Assembly (NCBI RefSeq): GCF_936943645.1
Contig: NZ_CAKZJO010000079.1
Coordinates: 1-64,000, forward strand
Direction of reading: 5' to 3'
DNA from: an uncultured Bradyrhizobium sp.
GTDB lineage: Bacteria; Pseudomonadota; Alphaproteobacteria; Rhizobiales; Xanthobacteraceae
DNA length: 64,000 bases
The notes beneath the pieces are model-generated. The model was not told the origin of the DNA, ran no database searches, and saw nothing but the letters and a program-made list of their open reading frames with translations. Positions 17,015 through 24,855 of this stretch are shown here, piece after piece. Numbering within the stretch: position 1 is the first letter of the stretch; every line of letters starts with the position of its first letter. A program made the position numbers and the translations under genes.

Positions 17015-17590
17015 TCTCGCGGCTTGTTTCGCCCGAGTCTTGCTGTCTTTTTCACGCCCTGAAAACGAAAGGGCGCAGGGAAGGCCGGGTGCCGGCTGGC
17101 ACCCGCAAGACTCCCGTGCAAGACTGATGCACACGCAAAGCACAGGAGCGCTACAGGGCAGCCGCAACATCCGGCCTTCCCTGCGCGATGTTTGACGGCC
17201 TATGGCGCGCTCTCCCCGGAGACGAATTCCTGCTTGCCTCCGTCACCTCGCGAATTGACGGCGCGCCTCGCCCGGTTGGGCTTGGCGCACCTCCGCAAGG
17301 CTTGGCTGTAGCAACGACAGCCAGGACCACGCGATTTGGCCGTACGCACCAGCGCCGCTCGTCCGCACGAAGGCTGGACCTCACGGGGTTCATCCCGCCC
17401 TGCTCCCGCCTCTCGTGCACGACGCCACCTGCGTCCACCGCTCCCCGATCCGCGGCTCGTTGCGACGTACGACCGCCCCTTCGCCGGATCAGGATGGGCG
17501 ACACATACGCCGAAACCGAATTTCGGTAAAGTGGAATATCTTTGCGAACGTCGATTGACCCAGCGCTGGCGTGTTTTGCCCGTCGGGCAA
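17015..17590. repeat. copy 1 of a ~580-bp dispersed repeat element
   Basis: Aligns over its whole length, in the same orientation, with 51087-51671; the best-conserved blocks are at both ends. The 5' part has a perfect 16-bp inverted repeat, GCGCAGGGAAGGCCGG (17073-17088) with its complement (17171-17186), which encloses a second hairpin, GGGTGCC-GGCT-GGCACCC (17087-17104). The 3' end is the block AATTTCGGTAAAGTGGAATAT, followed by TTGACC with matching downstream sequence. It carries no transposase and no obvious target duplication. It could be a structured RNA, a non-autonomous mobile element, or a decayed gene; the minus-strand frame stays open in both copies. Confidence 0.8.
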
Positions 17591-17621
17591 CGCAAGGGGT
17601 TGTGGCAAGCCTCGTAGCCTT

Positions 17622-17705
17622 GTAGCCCGGGTGAACGGAAGCGGCACCCGGGATCGGTTCGGCAGGAACGAAGGTCCTCTATATCGCTCCGCTCATCCGG
17701 CCTAC
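17622..17705. repeat. palindromic repeat (GTAGCCCGG...CCTAC family)
   Basis: Outer arms GTAGCCCGGGTGA and CATCCGGCCTAC with an internal CACCCGGGATC. It is related to 19325-19403 by the GTAGCCCGG start. It lies between the large repeat and the amidase gene. Confidence 0.6.
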
Positions 17706-17834
17706 AATCGAAACATCCGGGGCGGCCTCGCGACCCCTCCGCCCCGCGCAACCCTGCCCCTCGTGCCGGCTCAGTTGATTCAGGCGGCCCCTTGCGAAAA
17801 AGGTGGCGCCACTCTTCGAGGGGATCTGGATCTT

Positions 17835-19310
17835 ATGACTTTGCCGATGAGCTGGACTGAATGGGCGCAGCACGATGGCGTCGCGCTGGCGGGACGCGTC
17901 CGCAAGGGCGAGCTGACGGCGAAGGAGCTGGCGCGCCAGGCCGCCGCCGGCGTCGCCAAGGTCAATCCGGCTCTTTCGGGCGTGGTCGAGCTGTTCGAGG
18001 ACGTGATCGCCGATCCCGCCAAGGACGGCGCCAATCTCGCAGGTCCCTTTGCCGGCCTGCCCTTCCTGATGAAGGACCTCGGGCCGACCATGAAGGGCCG
18101 GCTGCAGGAGATGGGCTCGCTGCTGATGCGCGGCAATCGCGCCGCGGCCGATACCTTCCTCACCGGCAAGTTCCGCCAGGCCGGCCTCAATCTGATCGGA
18201 CGCACCACGACGCCGGAATTCGGCGTGTGCTCTTCAGCCGACAATCCCGCCGTCTACGTCACCCGCAATCCCTGGAATACCGATTACACCACCTGCGGCT
18301 CGTCGGCGGGCAGCGCCGCGATGGTTGCGGCCGGCGTGGTGCCGATCGCGCATGCCACCGACGGCGGCGGCTCGATCCGCATTCCCGCCGGCGTCAACGG
18401 CAATATCGGATTGAAGGTCTCGCGCGGCGTGTTCTCGCTGGCGCCGCACATGTCCGATCTCACCGGCCTCGTCTCGATCCAGGGCTGCCAGTCGCGCTCG
18501 GTGCGCGACACCGCCGCCTTCGTCGATCATGCCCGCGGGCCGGCACCCGGCGAGTTCATGCCGTTCTGGACCACGGCGCAGCCTTATTCTGAAATGATCA
18601 AGCGCGATCCGGGCAAGCTGCGCATCGCATTGTCCCACACCTGGGGCGACTACACGGCGACGCCTGAGCTCGCAGCCGAGCTGGAGAAGACCGGCCGCTT
18701 CCTCGAAGGCCTCGGCCATCACGTCGACTACGCGCTGCCGGAGCTGGATTTCCGCGCCGCCTTCGCGGCACAGACGATGTGCTACATCTCGAACTTCGCC
18801 GTGGTGATCTCGAACATGCTCGCCGCGCGCGGGCTCACGAGCCCGCCGGAAGACCTGATCGAGCCCATGAACATCCGGATCTGGGAAGCCGGCCGCCACA
18901 CGACATTCGCCGAGCGCGCGAAGATGCAGGGCGTGTTCAACACCACCTCGCGCGGCTTCGGCAGCTTCTTCGAGCAATGGGACGTGATCCTGACCCCGAT
19001 CACCGCGCTGCCGACGCCGAAGGTCGGCACCAAGGAATATCTCACCATCTCCGACAATCCTGATGTGCTCGACTGGTTCGGCAATCTCTGGCGCTTCTTC
19101 GCCTTCACGCCGCTCGCCAATCTCTGCGGCATGCCGGCGATCTCGATGCCGATGGCAGCCCAAGACCACGGCCTGCCGCTCGGCATCCAGGCCATCGCCA
19201 AGCAGGCCAATGACGGCCTGCTGCTGCAGCTCGCCGCCCAGATCGAGCGCGCGCTCGACGGCAAGTGGAACGGCGGCAAGACCGCGAAGGTGCACGTGAC
19301 CAAGGGATAA
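17835..19310 (+). CDS. amidase (amidase-signature family)
   Basis: A 491-residue amidase with the complete Ser-cisSer-Lys site: Lys80 in LPFLMKDLGPT, the cis-Ser in the TTCGSSAGSAAM segment (156/157), and nucleophile Ser180 in HATDGGGSIRIPAG. The family usually has DTGGS at the last site; here it is DGGGS. It hydrolyses amides to a carboxylate and ammonia; the physiological amide is unknown. The start at 17835 was chosen from the GAGGGG ribosome-binding site and the family-typical N-terminus; the frame upstream translates repeat DNA. It stands alone, with a palindromic repeat 14 bases after the stop. Confidence 0.92.
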   Translation: MTLPMSWTEWAQHDGVALAGRVRKGELTAKELARQAAAGVAKVNPALSGVVELFEDVIADPAKDGANLAGPFAGLPFLMKDLGPTMKGRLQEMGSLLMRGNRAAADTFLTGKFRQAGLNLIGRTTTPEFGVCSSADNPAVYVTRNPWNTDYTTCGSSAGSAAMVAAGVVPIAHATDGGGSIRIPAGVNGNIGLKVSRGVFSLAPHMSDLTGLVSIQGCQSRSVRDTAAFVDHARGPAPGEFMPFWTTAQPYSEMIKRDPGKLRIALSHTWGDYTATPELAAELEKTGRFLEGLGHHVDYALPELDFRAAFAAQTMCYISNFAVVISNMLAARGLTSPPEDLIEPMNIRIWEAGRHTTFAERAKMQGVFNTTSRGFGSFFEQWDVILTPITALPTPKVGTKEYLTISDNPDVLDWFGNLWRFFAFTPLANLCGMPAISMPMAAQDHGLPLGIQAIAKQANDGLLLQLAAQIERALDGKWNGGKTAKVHVTKG

Positions 19311-19324
19311 GCGGACTACTTTCC

Positions 19325-19403
19325 GTAGCCCGGATGGAGCGCAGCGCAACCCGGGGAGCGGCGACAGAGATTCCCGGATTACGCTGCGCTCCATCCGGGC
19401 TAC
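19325..19403. repeat. palindromic repeat (GTAGCCCGGATGGAGCGCAGCG)
   Basis: Near-perfect arms: GTAGCCCGGATGGAGCGCAG and the complement CTGCGCTCCATCCGGGCTAC, with a short loop. It lies between the convergent amidase gene and the small minus-strand gene and could terminate both. Confidence 0.8.
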
Positions 19404-19420
19404 ACACTCGCATACGGCTG

Positions 19421-19741
19421 TCAGTTCTTCACCGCCGGGATGTCCTCCGCCGGCGGTTGCTGCTGGCCCTGCTGGTACATCGCCAGCGCCTTGTCGAGGG
19501 CTTCGCGCAAGGCCAGCGCGGCGGCGACGCTGCAGCGCAGATGCGCGGTCTGGACCACGTCGACCCTGACGGCGGCACCGACCGGCATCAGCAGGTTCGC
19601 GGCGAGCTCGATCTGGATCGCGCCGTTGTGATGACCGAAGCAGGACGCGCCGTCGAAATAGATGATCGGCGCCCGCTCCGAGCTGGAGCTCGAAATGATC
19701 ACGGGCCCCTGATTGGCGGCGGGCGTTTGGGGGTCGGCCAT
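19421..19741 (-). CDS. uncharacterised small protein
   Basis: A 106-residue protein of unknown function. The start at 19741 has GGAG 6 bases upstream and begins MADPQTPAANQGPV; the frame is open further but without a ribosome-binding site. It contains a Ser run (ISSSSSER), a central hydrophobic stretch (AIQIELAANLLMPVG) and a C-terminal helix (AAALALREALDKALAMYQQG) followed by a Gln/Pro-rich tail. No signal peptide or membrane segment is evident. The layout is faintly like DUF3467 proteins, but I do not rely on that. Confidence 0.65.
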   Translation of the reverse strand: MADPQTPAANQGPVIISSSSSERAPIIYFDGASCFGHHNGAIQIELAANLLMPVGAAVRVDVVQTAHLRCSVAAALALREALDKALAMYQQGQQQPPAEDIPAVKN

Positions 19742-19874
19742 GGGCACTCCTTGCTTCATCGACGTACGAAGCACCCACCATCGGTGCTTTGGCTCGCGCT
19801 GTCGAGGCCAAACCGGACTCGCAGGGCCCATCATGGGTTTTGCGCGGCGCCCGACACTGGTCTAGAACCTTCCC

Positions 19875-20783
19875 ATGAGCACCATAACGACCACGCTGCC
19901 GTTCGAGGAACTCGCCGAGGCGATCAAGGGCCGTCGCTCCGATTACGGCCATATCAGCGGGCTCCAGCTCGACCGCTTCGCGCCCGCCGAGGCCTGGTCC
20001 AGCCTGCCCTACCGCCCCGTGTTCGTCGGAGACACCGAGACCGGCGTGCTGCATGGCGGCGTCGTCACGGCGATGCTGGACGAAAGCTGCGGCATGGCGG
20101 TGCAGCTTGCGCTCGACGGCACGCGCGCGATCGCGACCCTCGACCTGCGCATCGACTACCAGAAGCCGGCAACGCCGGGCCTCGACATCAAGGCGCATTC
20201 GGTCTGCTACCGTACCACACGATCGATCGCCTTCGTGCGCTCCACCGCCTATCAGGAGTCCGAGGACGATCCGGTCGCGACTGCGACCGCCTGCTTCATG
20301 ATCGGCGCCAACCGCACCAACATGCTGGCCGACCGAAGGATGGATGCGCGCAGTATCCCGGTGCTGGAGGCGCCGGAGGATCCGGATGGCCCCTTCGCGC
20401 GCAGCCCGTTCGCGCGTGCGCTCGGCATCCGCGTCAACGACGACGGCACCTTGACGATGCCGTTCTCGCCGCAAATCATCGGCAACCCGATCCTGCCCGC
20501 GATCCACGGCGGCATGACCGGCGCCTTTCTCGAGACCACGGCCGTCATCGGCGTCGCGCGCGAGCTCGGCACCGCCGCGCCGCCGAAGCCGATCGGGCTG
20601 ACCGTCAACTATTTGCGCTCCGGCCGCGCGCTCGACACGTTCGCCAACGTCTCGATCGTGAAGCAGGGCCGGCGCATCGTCGCCTTCGAGGCGCGCGCCT
20701 GGCAGGACGATGCGGACAGGCCGATCGCCACCGCCTTCGGCCATTTCATGCTGCGCCCGACGCCGGGAAGTGACGAGGAATAG
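19875..20783 (+). CDS. double-hotdog thioesterase (PaaI/4HBT-like)
   Basis: A 302-residue protein built of two hotdog domains in tandem: residues about 25-150 (VLHGGVVTAMLDESCGMAVQLAL and the IDYQKPATPG strand) and about 170-300 (PAIHGGMTGAFLETTAVIGVARE and LTVNYLRSG). Single-domain PaaI-type thioesterases are about 140 residues, so this is a fused pseudo-dimer. It probably hydrolyses acyl-CoA thioesters; the HGG motif with a downstream acidic residue is kept in both halves (LDE, LET). Neighbours give no pathway. Confidence 0.85.
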   Translation: MSTITTTLPFEELAEAIKGRRSDYGHISGLQLDRFAPAEAWSSLPYRPVFVGDTETGVLHGGVVTAMLDESCGMAVQLALDGTRAIATLDLRIDYQKPATPGLDIKAHSVCYRTTRSIAFVRSTAYQESEDDPVATATACFMIGANRTNMLADRRMDARSIPVLEAPEDPDGPFARSPFARALGIRVNDDGTLTMPFSPQIIGNPILPAIHGGMTGAFLETTAVIGVARELGTAAPPKPIGLTVNYLRSGRALDTFANVSIVKQGRRIVAFEARAWQDDADRPIATAFGHFMLRPTPGSDEE

Positions 20784-20850
20784 GCGCATTTTGACTTGAC
20801 GGCCGCGGCTCCGGCCACAACGATAGCGCGTCCCCGCGAGAGGTATTGGA

Positions 20851-21216
20851 TTGCGGCATCCGCTCGACATCGTCGCCATGTTCGCCGCGCTGTGGCTGCT
20901 GGCCTCGATGATGCTCGACGCGTTGACGCCGAAGGAGCTGAACGCGGTCATGATCGCGGTGGCGATCGGCCCTGCGATCGTCATCACCGCCGTGTTCTAC
21001 TACCTGCGCTGCCCGCGAACCGACTTCGCGGTGATCTTCGCGGCGCTCTGGCTGATCTCGGACATCGCCATCGCCTTCGTCTCGCCGACGGGCCTGCCGC
21101 ATTTCCTGATTGCGCTCGGCTTCGTGCCCGCCCTGCTGATCGGCAGCGTGCTGCACTGGCAGCGCTTCCAGCGCCGCCACGAGCGACTGCCGGCCCCTTC
21201 CGTCAAACGAAGCTAG
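20851..21216 (+). CDS. small membrane protein of unknown function
   Basis: A 121-residue protein with three or four hydrophobic segments (about 5-22, 30-48, 55-75 and 78-100) and a basic C-terminus (QRFQRRHERLPAPSVKRS). Translation probably starts at TTG 20851, preceded by GAGAGG at suitable spacing; ATG 20878 is an alternative. It follows the thioesterase gene by 67 bases and overlaps the convergent poxB gene by 4 bases. I recognise no family. Confidence 0.6.
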   Translation: MRHPLDIVAMFAALWLLASMMLDALTPKELNAVMIAVAIGPAIVITAVFYYLRCPRTDFAVIFAALWLISDIAIAFVSPTGLPHFLIALGFVPALLIGSVLHWQRFQRRHERLPAPSVKRS

Positions 21217-22949
21217 CGCGGCAAGAGATTCGTCTTGGCGAGGTCCAGCACCTCGTCGCCGCGGCCGTTCATCACTGCGCGCAACACCCAGAGGCTGAAG
21301 CCCTTGACCTGCTCGGCCGTGATGGTCGGCGGCATCGACAGCTCCTGCTTGGCGGTGACGACGTCGAGCAGCGCCGGACCGTCGTGCGCCAGCATCTCCT
21401 TCACCGCCCCGGGGAGCTCACCGGGATCCTCGACGCGCCTGGCGAAGATGCCCATCGCGCGCGCCATCGCGGCAAAGTCCGGGTTCTTCAGGTCGACATT
21501 GGTGTCGACGAAGCCCGCCGCCTTCATCTCCAGCGCGACGAAGCCGAGCACGCCGTTGTTGAAGACGACCACCTTCACCGGCAGCCTCTCCTGCGTCAGC
21601 GTGATGAGGTCCCCCATCAGCATGGTGAAGCCGCCGTCGCCGGAGAGCGAGATCACCTGCCGGCCGGGCTGCGCGGCCTGCGCGCCGATCGCCTGCGGCA
21701 TCGCGTTGGCCATCGAGCCATGCACGAAGGAGCCGATCAGCCGGCGGCGGCCGTTCATGCCGAGATAGCGCGCGGCCCACACCGTCGGCGTGCCGACATC
21801 GGCGGTGAAGACCGCATCGTCACTCGCGTGGTCACTGATGACTTTAGCGAGATATTGCGGATGGATCGGTTTGCTGCCGGGTGTACCCTTGGCCAGCGAG
21901 TCCAGGCCCTCGCGCGCCTTCCTGTAATGCGCGACGGCATCCTCGAGATGCTTGCGCGACGTCTTCGCTTTCAGGAGCGGCAGCAGCGCCTCGATGGTCA
22001 GCTTGACGTCGCCGACGAGGCCGAGATCGATCTTGGCGCGCCGTCCGAGATTTTCGGGGCGGATGTCGATCTGTGCGATCCTGGCATCGACAGGAAAGAA
22101 CTGCTTGTAGGGAAAGTCGGTGCCGAGCATCACCAGCGTGTCGCAGGCGTGCATGGCGGCATAGCCCGAGGAGAAGCCGATGAAGCCGGTCATGCCGACG
22201 TCGTAAGGGTTGTCGTATTCGACATGCTCCTTGCCGCCGAGCGCATGCACGATCGGGCTCTTCAGCGCCTCGGCGAGCTGCATCAGGGGCGCATGCGCGC
22301 CGGCGCAGCCGCGGCCGCAGAACAGGGTGACGCGCTCGGCGCCGTTGAGGAGATCGGCCAGCGCCTGCAGCTCATCGGCCTGCGGCACAACCTTCGGCGC
22401 CGCCAATTTGAGGCCGCGCGTCGTCGACAAGGCGCGCTTGGGCGGGCTGCGGAAGGCGACATCGCCGGGCATCGCGACGACAGCGACACCGCGCAGGCCT
22501 ACTGCCGCGCGGATCGCGTTCTCCAGCACGAAAGGAAGCTGGCTGGGGTCGGAGACCAGCTCGCAATAATGGCTGCATTCGCGGAACAGGTTTTGCGGAT
22601 GCGTCTCCTGGAAATAGCCGCCGCCGATCTCGGCGGTCGGGATCTGCGCCGCGATCGCCAGCACGGGGACGCGGCTGCGATGGGCGTCGAACAAGCCGTT
22701 GATCAGATGCAGATTGCCGGGACCGCAGGAGCCCGCGCATACCGCAAGGCTGCCGGTCATCTCGGCTTCGCCGGCGGCGGCGAAGGCGGCGACCTCCTCG
22801 TGGCGGACATGGATCCATTCGATCGTGCCGCGGCGGCGCAACGCCTCGGTCAGTGCGTTCAGGCTGTCGCCGACGATGCCGTAGATGCGCTTGACGCCGG
22901 CCTGTTCGAGCGTTTCCACGAACAGATCGGCCACGTTGTTGATCGCCAT
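21213..22949 (-). CDS. poxB: pyruvate dehydrogenase (quinone), PoxB-type thiamine-diphosphate enzyme
   Basis: A 578-residue ThDP- and FAD-dependent enzyme very close to E. coli PoxB (572 residues) along its whole length: RHEEVAAFAA with the catalytic Glu near 51, AVCAGSCGPGNLHLINGLFDAHR, ETHPQNLFRECSHYCELV, the ThDP-binding GDGGFTMLMGDLIT...NN segment around 435-470, and the C-terminal KGFSLWVLRAVMNGRGDEVLDLAKTN that in PoxB forms the lipid-activated membrane anchor. It oxidatively decarboxylates pyruvate to acetate and passes electrons to membrane quinone. Acetolactate synthase is the main alternative but lacks this C-terminus. It is monocistronic and convergent with the gene before it. Confidence 0.92.
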   Translation of the reverse strand: MAINNVADLFVETLEQAGVKRIYGIVGDSLNALTEALRRRGTIEWIHVRHEEVAAFAAAGEAEMTGSLAVCAGSCGPGNLHLINGLFDAHRSRVPVLAIAAQIPTAEIGGGYFQETHPQNLFRECSHYCELVSDPSQLPFVLENAIRAAVGLRGVAVVAMPGDVAFRSPPKRALSTTRGLKLAAPKVVPQADELQALADLLNGAERVTLFCGRGCAGAHAPLMQLAEALKSPIVHALGGKEHVEYDNPYDVGMTGFIGFSSGYAAMHACDTLVMLGTDFPYKQFFPVDARIAQIDIRPENLGRRAKIDLGLVGDVKLTIEALLPLLKAKTSRKHLEDAVAHYRKAREGLDSLAKGTPGSKPIHPQYLAKVISDHASDDAVFTADVGTPTVWAARYLGMNGRRRLIGSFVHGSMANAMPQAIGAQAAQPGRQVISLSGDGGFTMLMGDLITLTQERLPVKVVVFNNGVLGFVALEMKAAGFVDTNVDLKNPDFAAMARAMGIFARRVEDPGELPGAVKEMLAHDGPALLDVVTAKQELSMPPTITAEQVKGFSLWVLRAVMNGRGDEVLDLAKTNLLPR

Positions 22950-23057
22950 GTCGGTCTCCTGATGCGCCGCTCACACTACATGATGCGTCGATATCGGCAT
23001 CGCGGCAATATGAGGCACAATAGCCGATGAGGCGTTCACGGCTTGTTTATGACCGGC

Positions 23058-23690
23058 TCAGTCTTTCGCAATCGCCCGATCGTAGGCCGTTATCGTCGCC
23101 TTCGCGCGCGCTGCGACATCGGCCGCGCTCATGCCGGGCTTGTAGAGGCTGGAGCCGAGCCCGAACGCGGTGACGCCGCCCTTGATGTACTCGGCAAAGT
23201 TCTGGTCGGAGACGCCACCGACGGCGGCGATCATCACGCCCGCCGGCAGCACGGCGCGGATCGCGGCAATGCCGGAGGCGCCGAGCACGCTCGCGGGAAA
23301 GAATTTCAGGCCCGATGCGCCGGAGCGCGCGGCGAGCAGCGCCTCGGTCGGCGAGAACACGCCGGGCAACGTCACCATGGCGTATTGGTGCGCGCGCACG
23401 AGCACCTGCGTATCCACGTTCGGCGACACCATCAGCCTGCCACCGACGTCGTTGAGGCGGTCGACATCCGCCGTGGCCAGCACGGTGCCGGCGCCGATCA
23501 GCACGCTTGACGGCGCGAGCTTCACGGCCGTCGCGATGGAGCGAAACGGATCGGGCGAATTCAGGGGAATCTCGATCGCGGTCATGCCGGCCTCGATCAG
23601 GACGCCGACGATGGCCTCGGTCTCCTCGGGCTTGACGCCGCGCAGGATCGCGACCAGCGGGCGCTTCATCGGTGGAAAGGGAACGCTCAT
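23058..23690 (-). CDS. dgoA: 2-dehydro-3-deoxy-6-phosphogalactonate aldolase
   Basis: A 210-residue KDPG/KDPGal aldolase: the (beta/alpha)8 fold with PLVAILRGVKPEE at the N-terminus, the conserved Glu in TAIEIPLNSPDP (about residue 43) and the Schiff-base Lys in GLKFFPAS (about 130). The LNSPDP motif favours the galactonate enzyme over Eda. It cleaves 2-dehydro-3-deoxy-6-phosphogalactonate to pyruvate and glyceraldehyde 3-phosphate. It is 13 bases downstream of dgoK, so the pair forms the last two steps of the De Ley-Doudoroff pathway. Start 23690 was chosen at MSVPFPP; the frame is open further up inside dgoK. Confidence 0.9.
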   Translation of the reverse strand: MSVPFPPMKRPLVAILRGVKPEETEAIVGVLIEAGMTAIEIPLNSPDPFRSIATAVKLAPSSVLIGAGTVLATADVDRLNDVGGRLMVSPNVDTQVLVRAHQYAMVTLPGVFSPTEALLAARSGASGLKFFPASVLGASGIAAIRAVLPAGVMIAAVGGVSDQNFAEYIKGGVTAFGLGSSLYKPGMSAADVAARAKATITAYDRAIAKD

Positions 23691-23703
23691 CGCAAAGATC
23701 CTT

Positions 23704-24618
23704 CTACTTCGTCCAGATCGCGGCAGCCGCCATCGAAAGGCCGCGGCGGACGGCTTCATCCGCATCGATAGGCTGCACCGTGATCGACACCGCGTCGAAG
23801 GCGTGACGATACAGCGCCGCGAGCCGGCCCGAGGCGATCAGCGTGACGCCTGCCTGCGGTACGCTGCCGGAAAGGCCGGCCGCGAGCTCCACGCCGATCA
23901 ACGTGCCCGACAGCGTCTCGCGCGCCGCCGCCGGCGTGCCGCCGAACAGCAGCTGGCGCGAGCGCGCCGTGAACAGGAGATTGGCGGCAAAGGCCGGCGC
24001 GGCATAAGCGGCCCGCACCGCGGCCTGGAAGCTCGCGACATCCTCGGCCGCGTCGGCGCCCGCGACCGCGAACGACAAAATGGTCTCGCGCGAGACCACG
24101 CTGAACAGCTCGCCGGTCATGAAGGTGGAGAAGCGCTCGACGATGCCGCTCTTCACCCGCACCCATTTCGAATGGGTGCCGGGCATGCAGACCAGCGCCT
24201 CGCCGGCGGCCTTCAGGCCGAGCGCGCCGAGCAGCTGCGTCTCCTCGCCGCGCATGACATCCGGCGCGCGTTCGTCGCGCTGCGCGATGCCGGGCAGGAT
24301 GCGGATGTCGCGCGCCTCGCCGGGCACACGCACGGCCTGTTTCAGGACGGCCGCGAGCGGCGCCGGCGTGTCGACGTAGCCGGCCTCGATCCAGCCGGTC
24401 TTGGCGCCGGCCATGCCGCAGACGAGAACCGGCAGATGATCCGGCGCGTCGACCGCCGCAAGGTGCGATTGCAGCACGGCGGGAAAGCCGGTCTTCGCCG
24501 CCGCCAGCATGCCCTCATCGCTGCGGCGCTCGGCCAGCACCTTCCCGGCGCGATCGACCAGCCACAGGCGAAAGCTGGAGGTGCCCCAGTCCACCGCGAC
24601 ATAAGCGGGTTCGGTCAT
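23704..24618 (-). CDS. dgoK: 2-dehydro-3-deoxygalactonokinase
   Basis: A 304-residue sugar-acid kinase of the DgoK family, with N-terminal YVAVDWGTSSFRLWL (phosphate-binding start), VCGMAGAKTGWIEAGY (about residue 80), PGIAQRD and the family hallmark PGTHSKWVRV (about 152). It phosphorylates 2-dehydro-3-deoxygalactonate with ATP. It is first in a two-gene operon with dgoA. The dehydratase (dgoD) and transporter (dgoT) genes are not in this window. It is divergent from the luciferase-like monooxygenase gene across 237 bases. Confidence 0.92.
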   Translation of the reverse strand: MTEPAYVAVDWGTSSFRLWLVDRAGKVLAERRSDEGMLAAAKTGFPAVLQSHLAAVDAPDHLPVLVCGMAGAKTGWIEAGYVDTPAPLAAVLKQAVRVPGEARDIRILPGIAQRDERAPDVMRGEETQLLGALGLKAAGEALVCMPGTHSKWVRVKSGIVERFSTFMTGELFSVVSRETILSFAVAGADAAEDVASFQAAVRAAYAAPAFAANLLFTARSRQLLFGGTPAAARETLSGTLIGVELAAGLSGSVPQAGVTLIASGRLAALYRHAFDAVSITVQPIDADEAVRRGLSMAAAAIWTK

Positions 24619-24748
24619 TCGAAACTGTCCTCGTCTCACGGCTGGGATGCCGTCTCGCGACAATGAGACGACCTCTCGCGGGTCTGTGCCGAGATACCGG
24701 CTATTGTGCGGGCAAACCAGCCCTTTCTCATCGATTTGAAGCCGTGCC

Positions 24749-24794
24749 GCGCTGGCACAGCGCTTGCCGAAGCGCTGGCACAGCGCTTGCTGAA
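24749..24794 (+). promoter_or_regulatory. tandemly duplicated sigma-54 (-24/-12) promoter
   Basis: Two head-to-tail 23-base units differing at one base. Each holds TGGCAC-N5-TTGC, the sigma-54 consensus with GG at -24 and GC at -12: 24753-24767 and 24776-24790. The second is followed by T, matching TTGCW better. They point at the luciferase-like monooxygenase gene, whose ATG is 66 bases after the second -12 element. A sigma-54 activator gene lies 2 kb downstream. An inverted repeat, GTCTC-N8-GAGAC, lies about 80 bases upstream and may be an activator site. Confidence 0.6.
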
Positions 24795-24855
24795 GCTTGG
24801 CTGCTCAACTCCGTCAACGCGCGACAAGACGCGTCAACATCAGATGAGGAAACCT

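Larger units (their letters stand above)
16606..17834. other. 1.2-kb non-coding region made largely of repeats
   Basis: Between tex and the amidase gene I see no convincing gene. In order it holds about 200 bases of unique sequence, a palindromic repeat (16808-16956), the first copy of a roughly 580-bp dispersed element (17015-17590), another palindrome (17622-17705), and about 130 bases leading to the amidase ribosome-binding site. Open frames in it on both strands are composition artefacts or belong to the repeat. Confidence 0.7.

Noticed and set aside
17188..17529. Plus-strand open frame in the large repeat (FDGLWRALPG...)
   Set aside because: A similar fragment is open in the second copy, but it shows no conserved start, no ribosome-binding site and no domain. 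I report the repeat rather than a gene.
17571..17834. N-terminal extension of the amidase
   Set aside because: It translates the palindromic repeat and leader. The family N-terminus and a GAGGGG ribosome-binding site point to 17835.
21213..22949. Acetolactate synthase as the identity of the ThDP enzyme
   Set aside because: The C-terminal KGFSLWVLRAVMNGRGDEVLDLAKTN and the ETHPQNLFRECSHYCELV segment match PoxB, and no small regulatory subunit gene is adjacent.
24749..24794. Reading the 23-base tandem duplication as a mini-CRISPR or iteron array
   Set aside because: There are only two adjacent units with no spacers, and each unit contains a proper sigma-54 element, which explains the sequence better.
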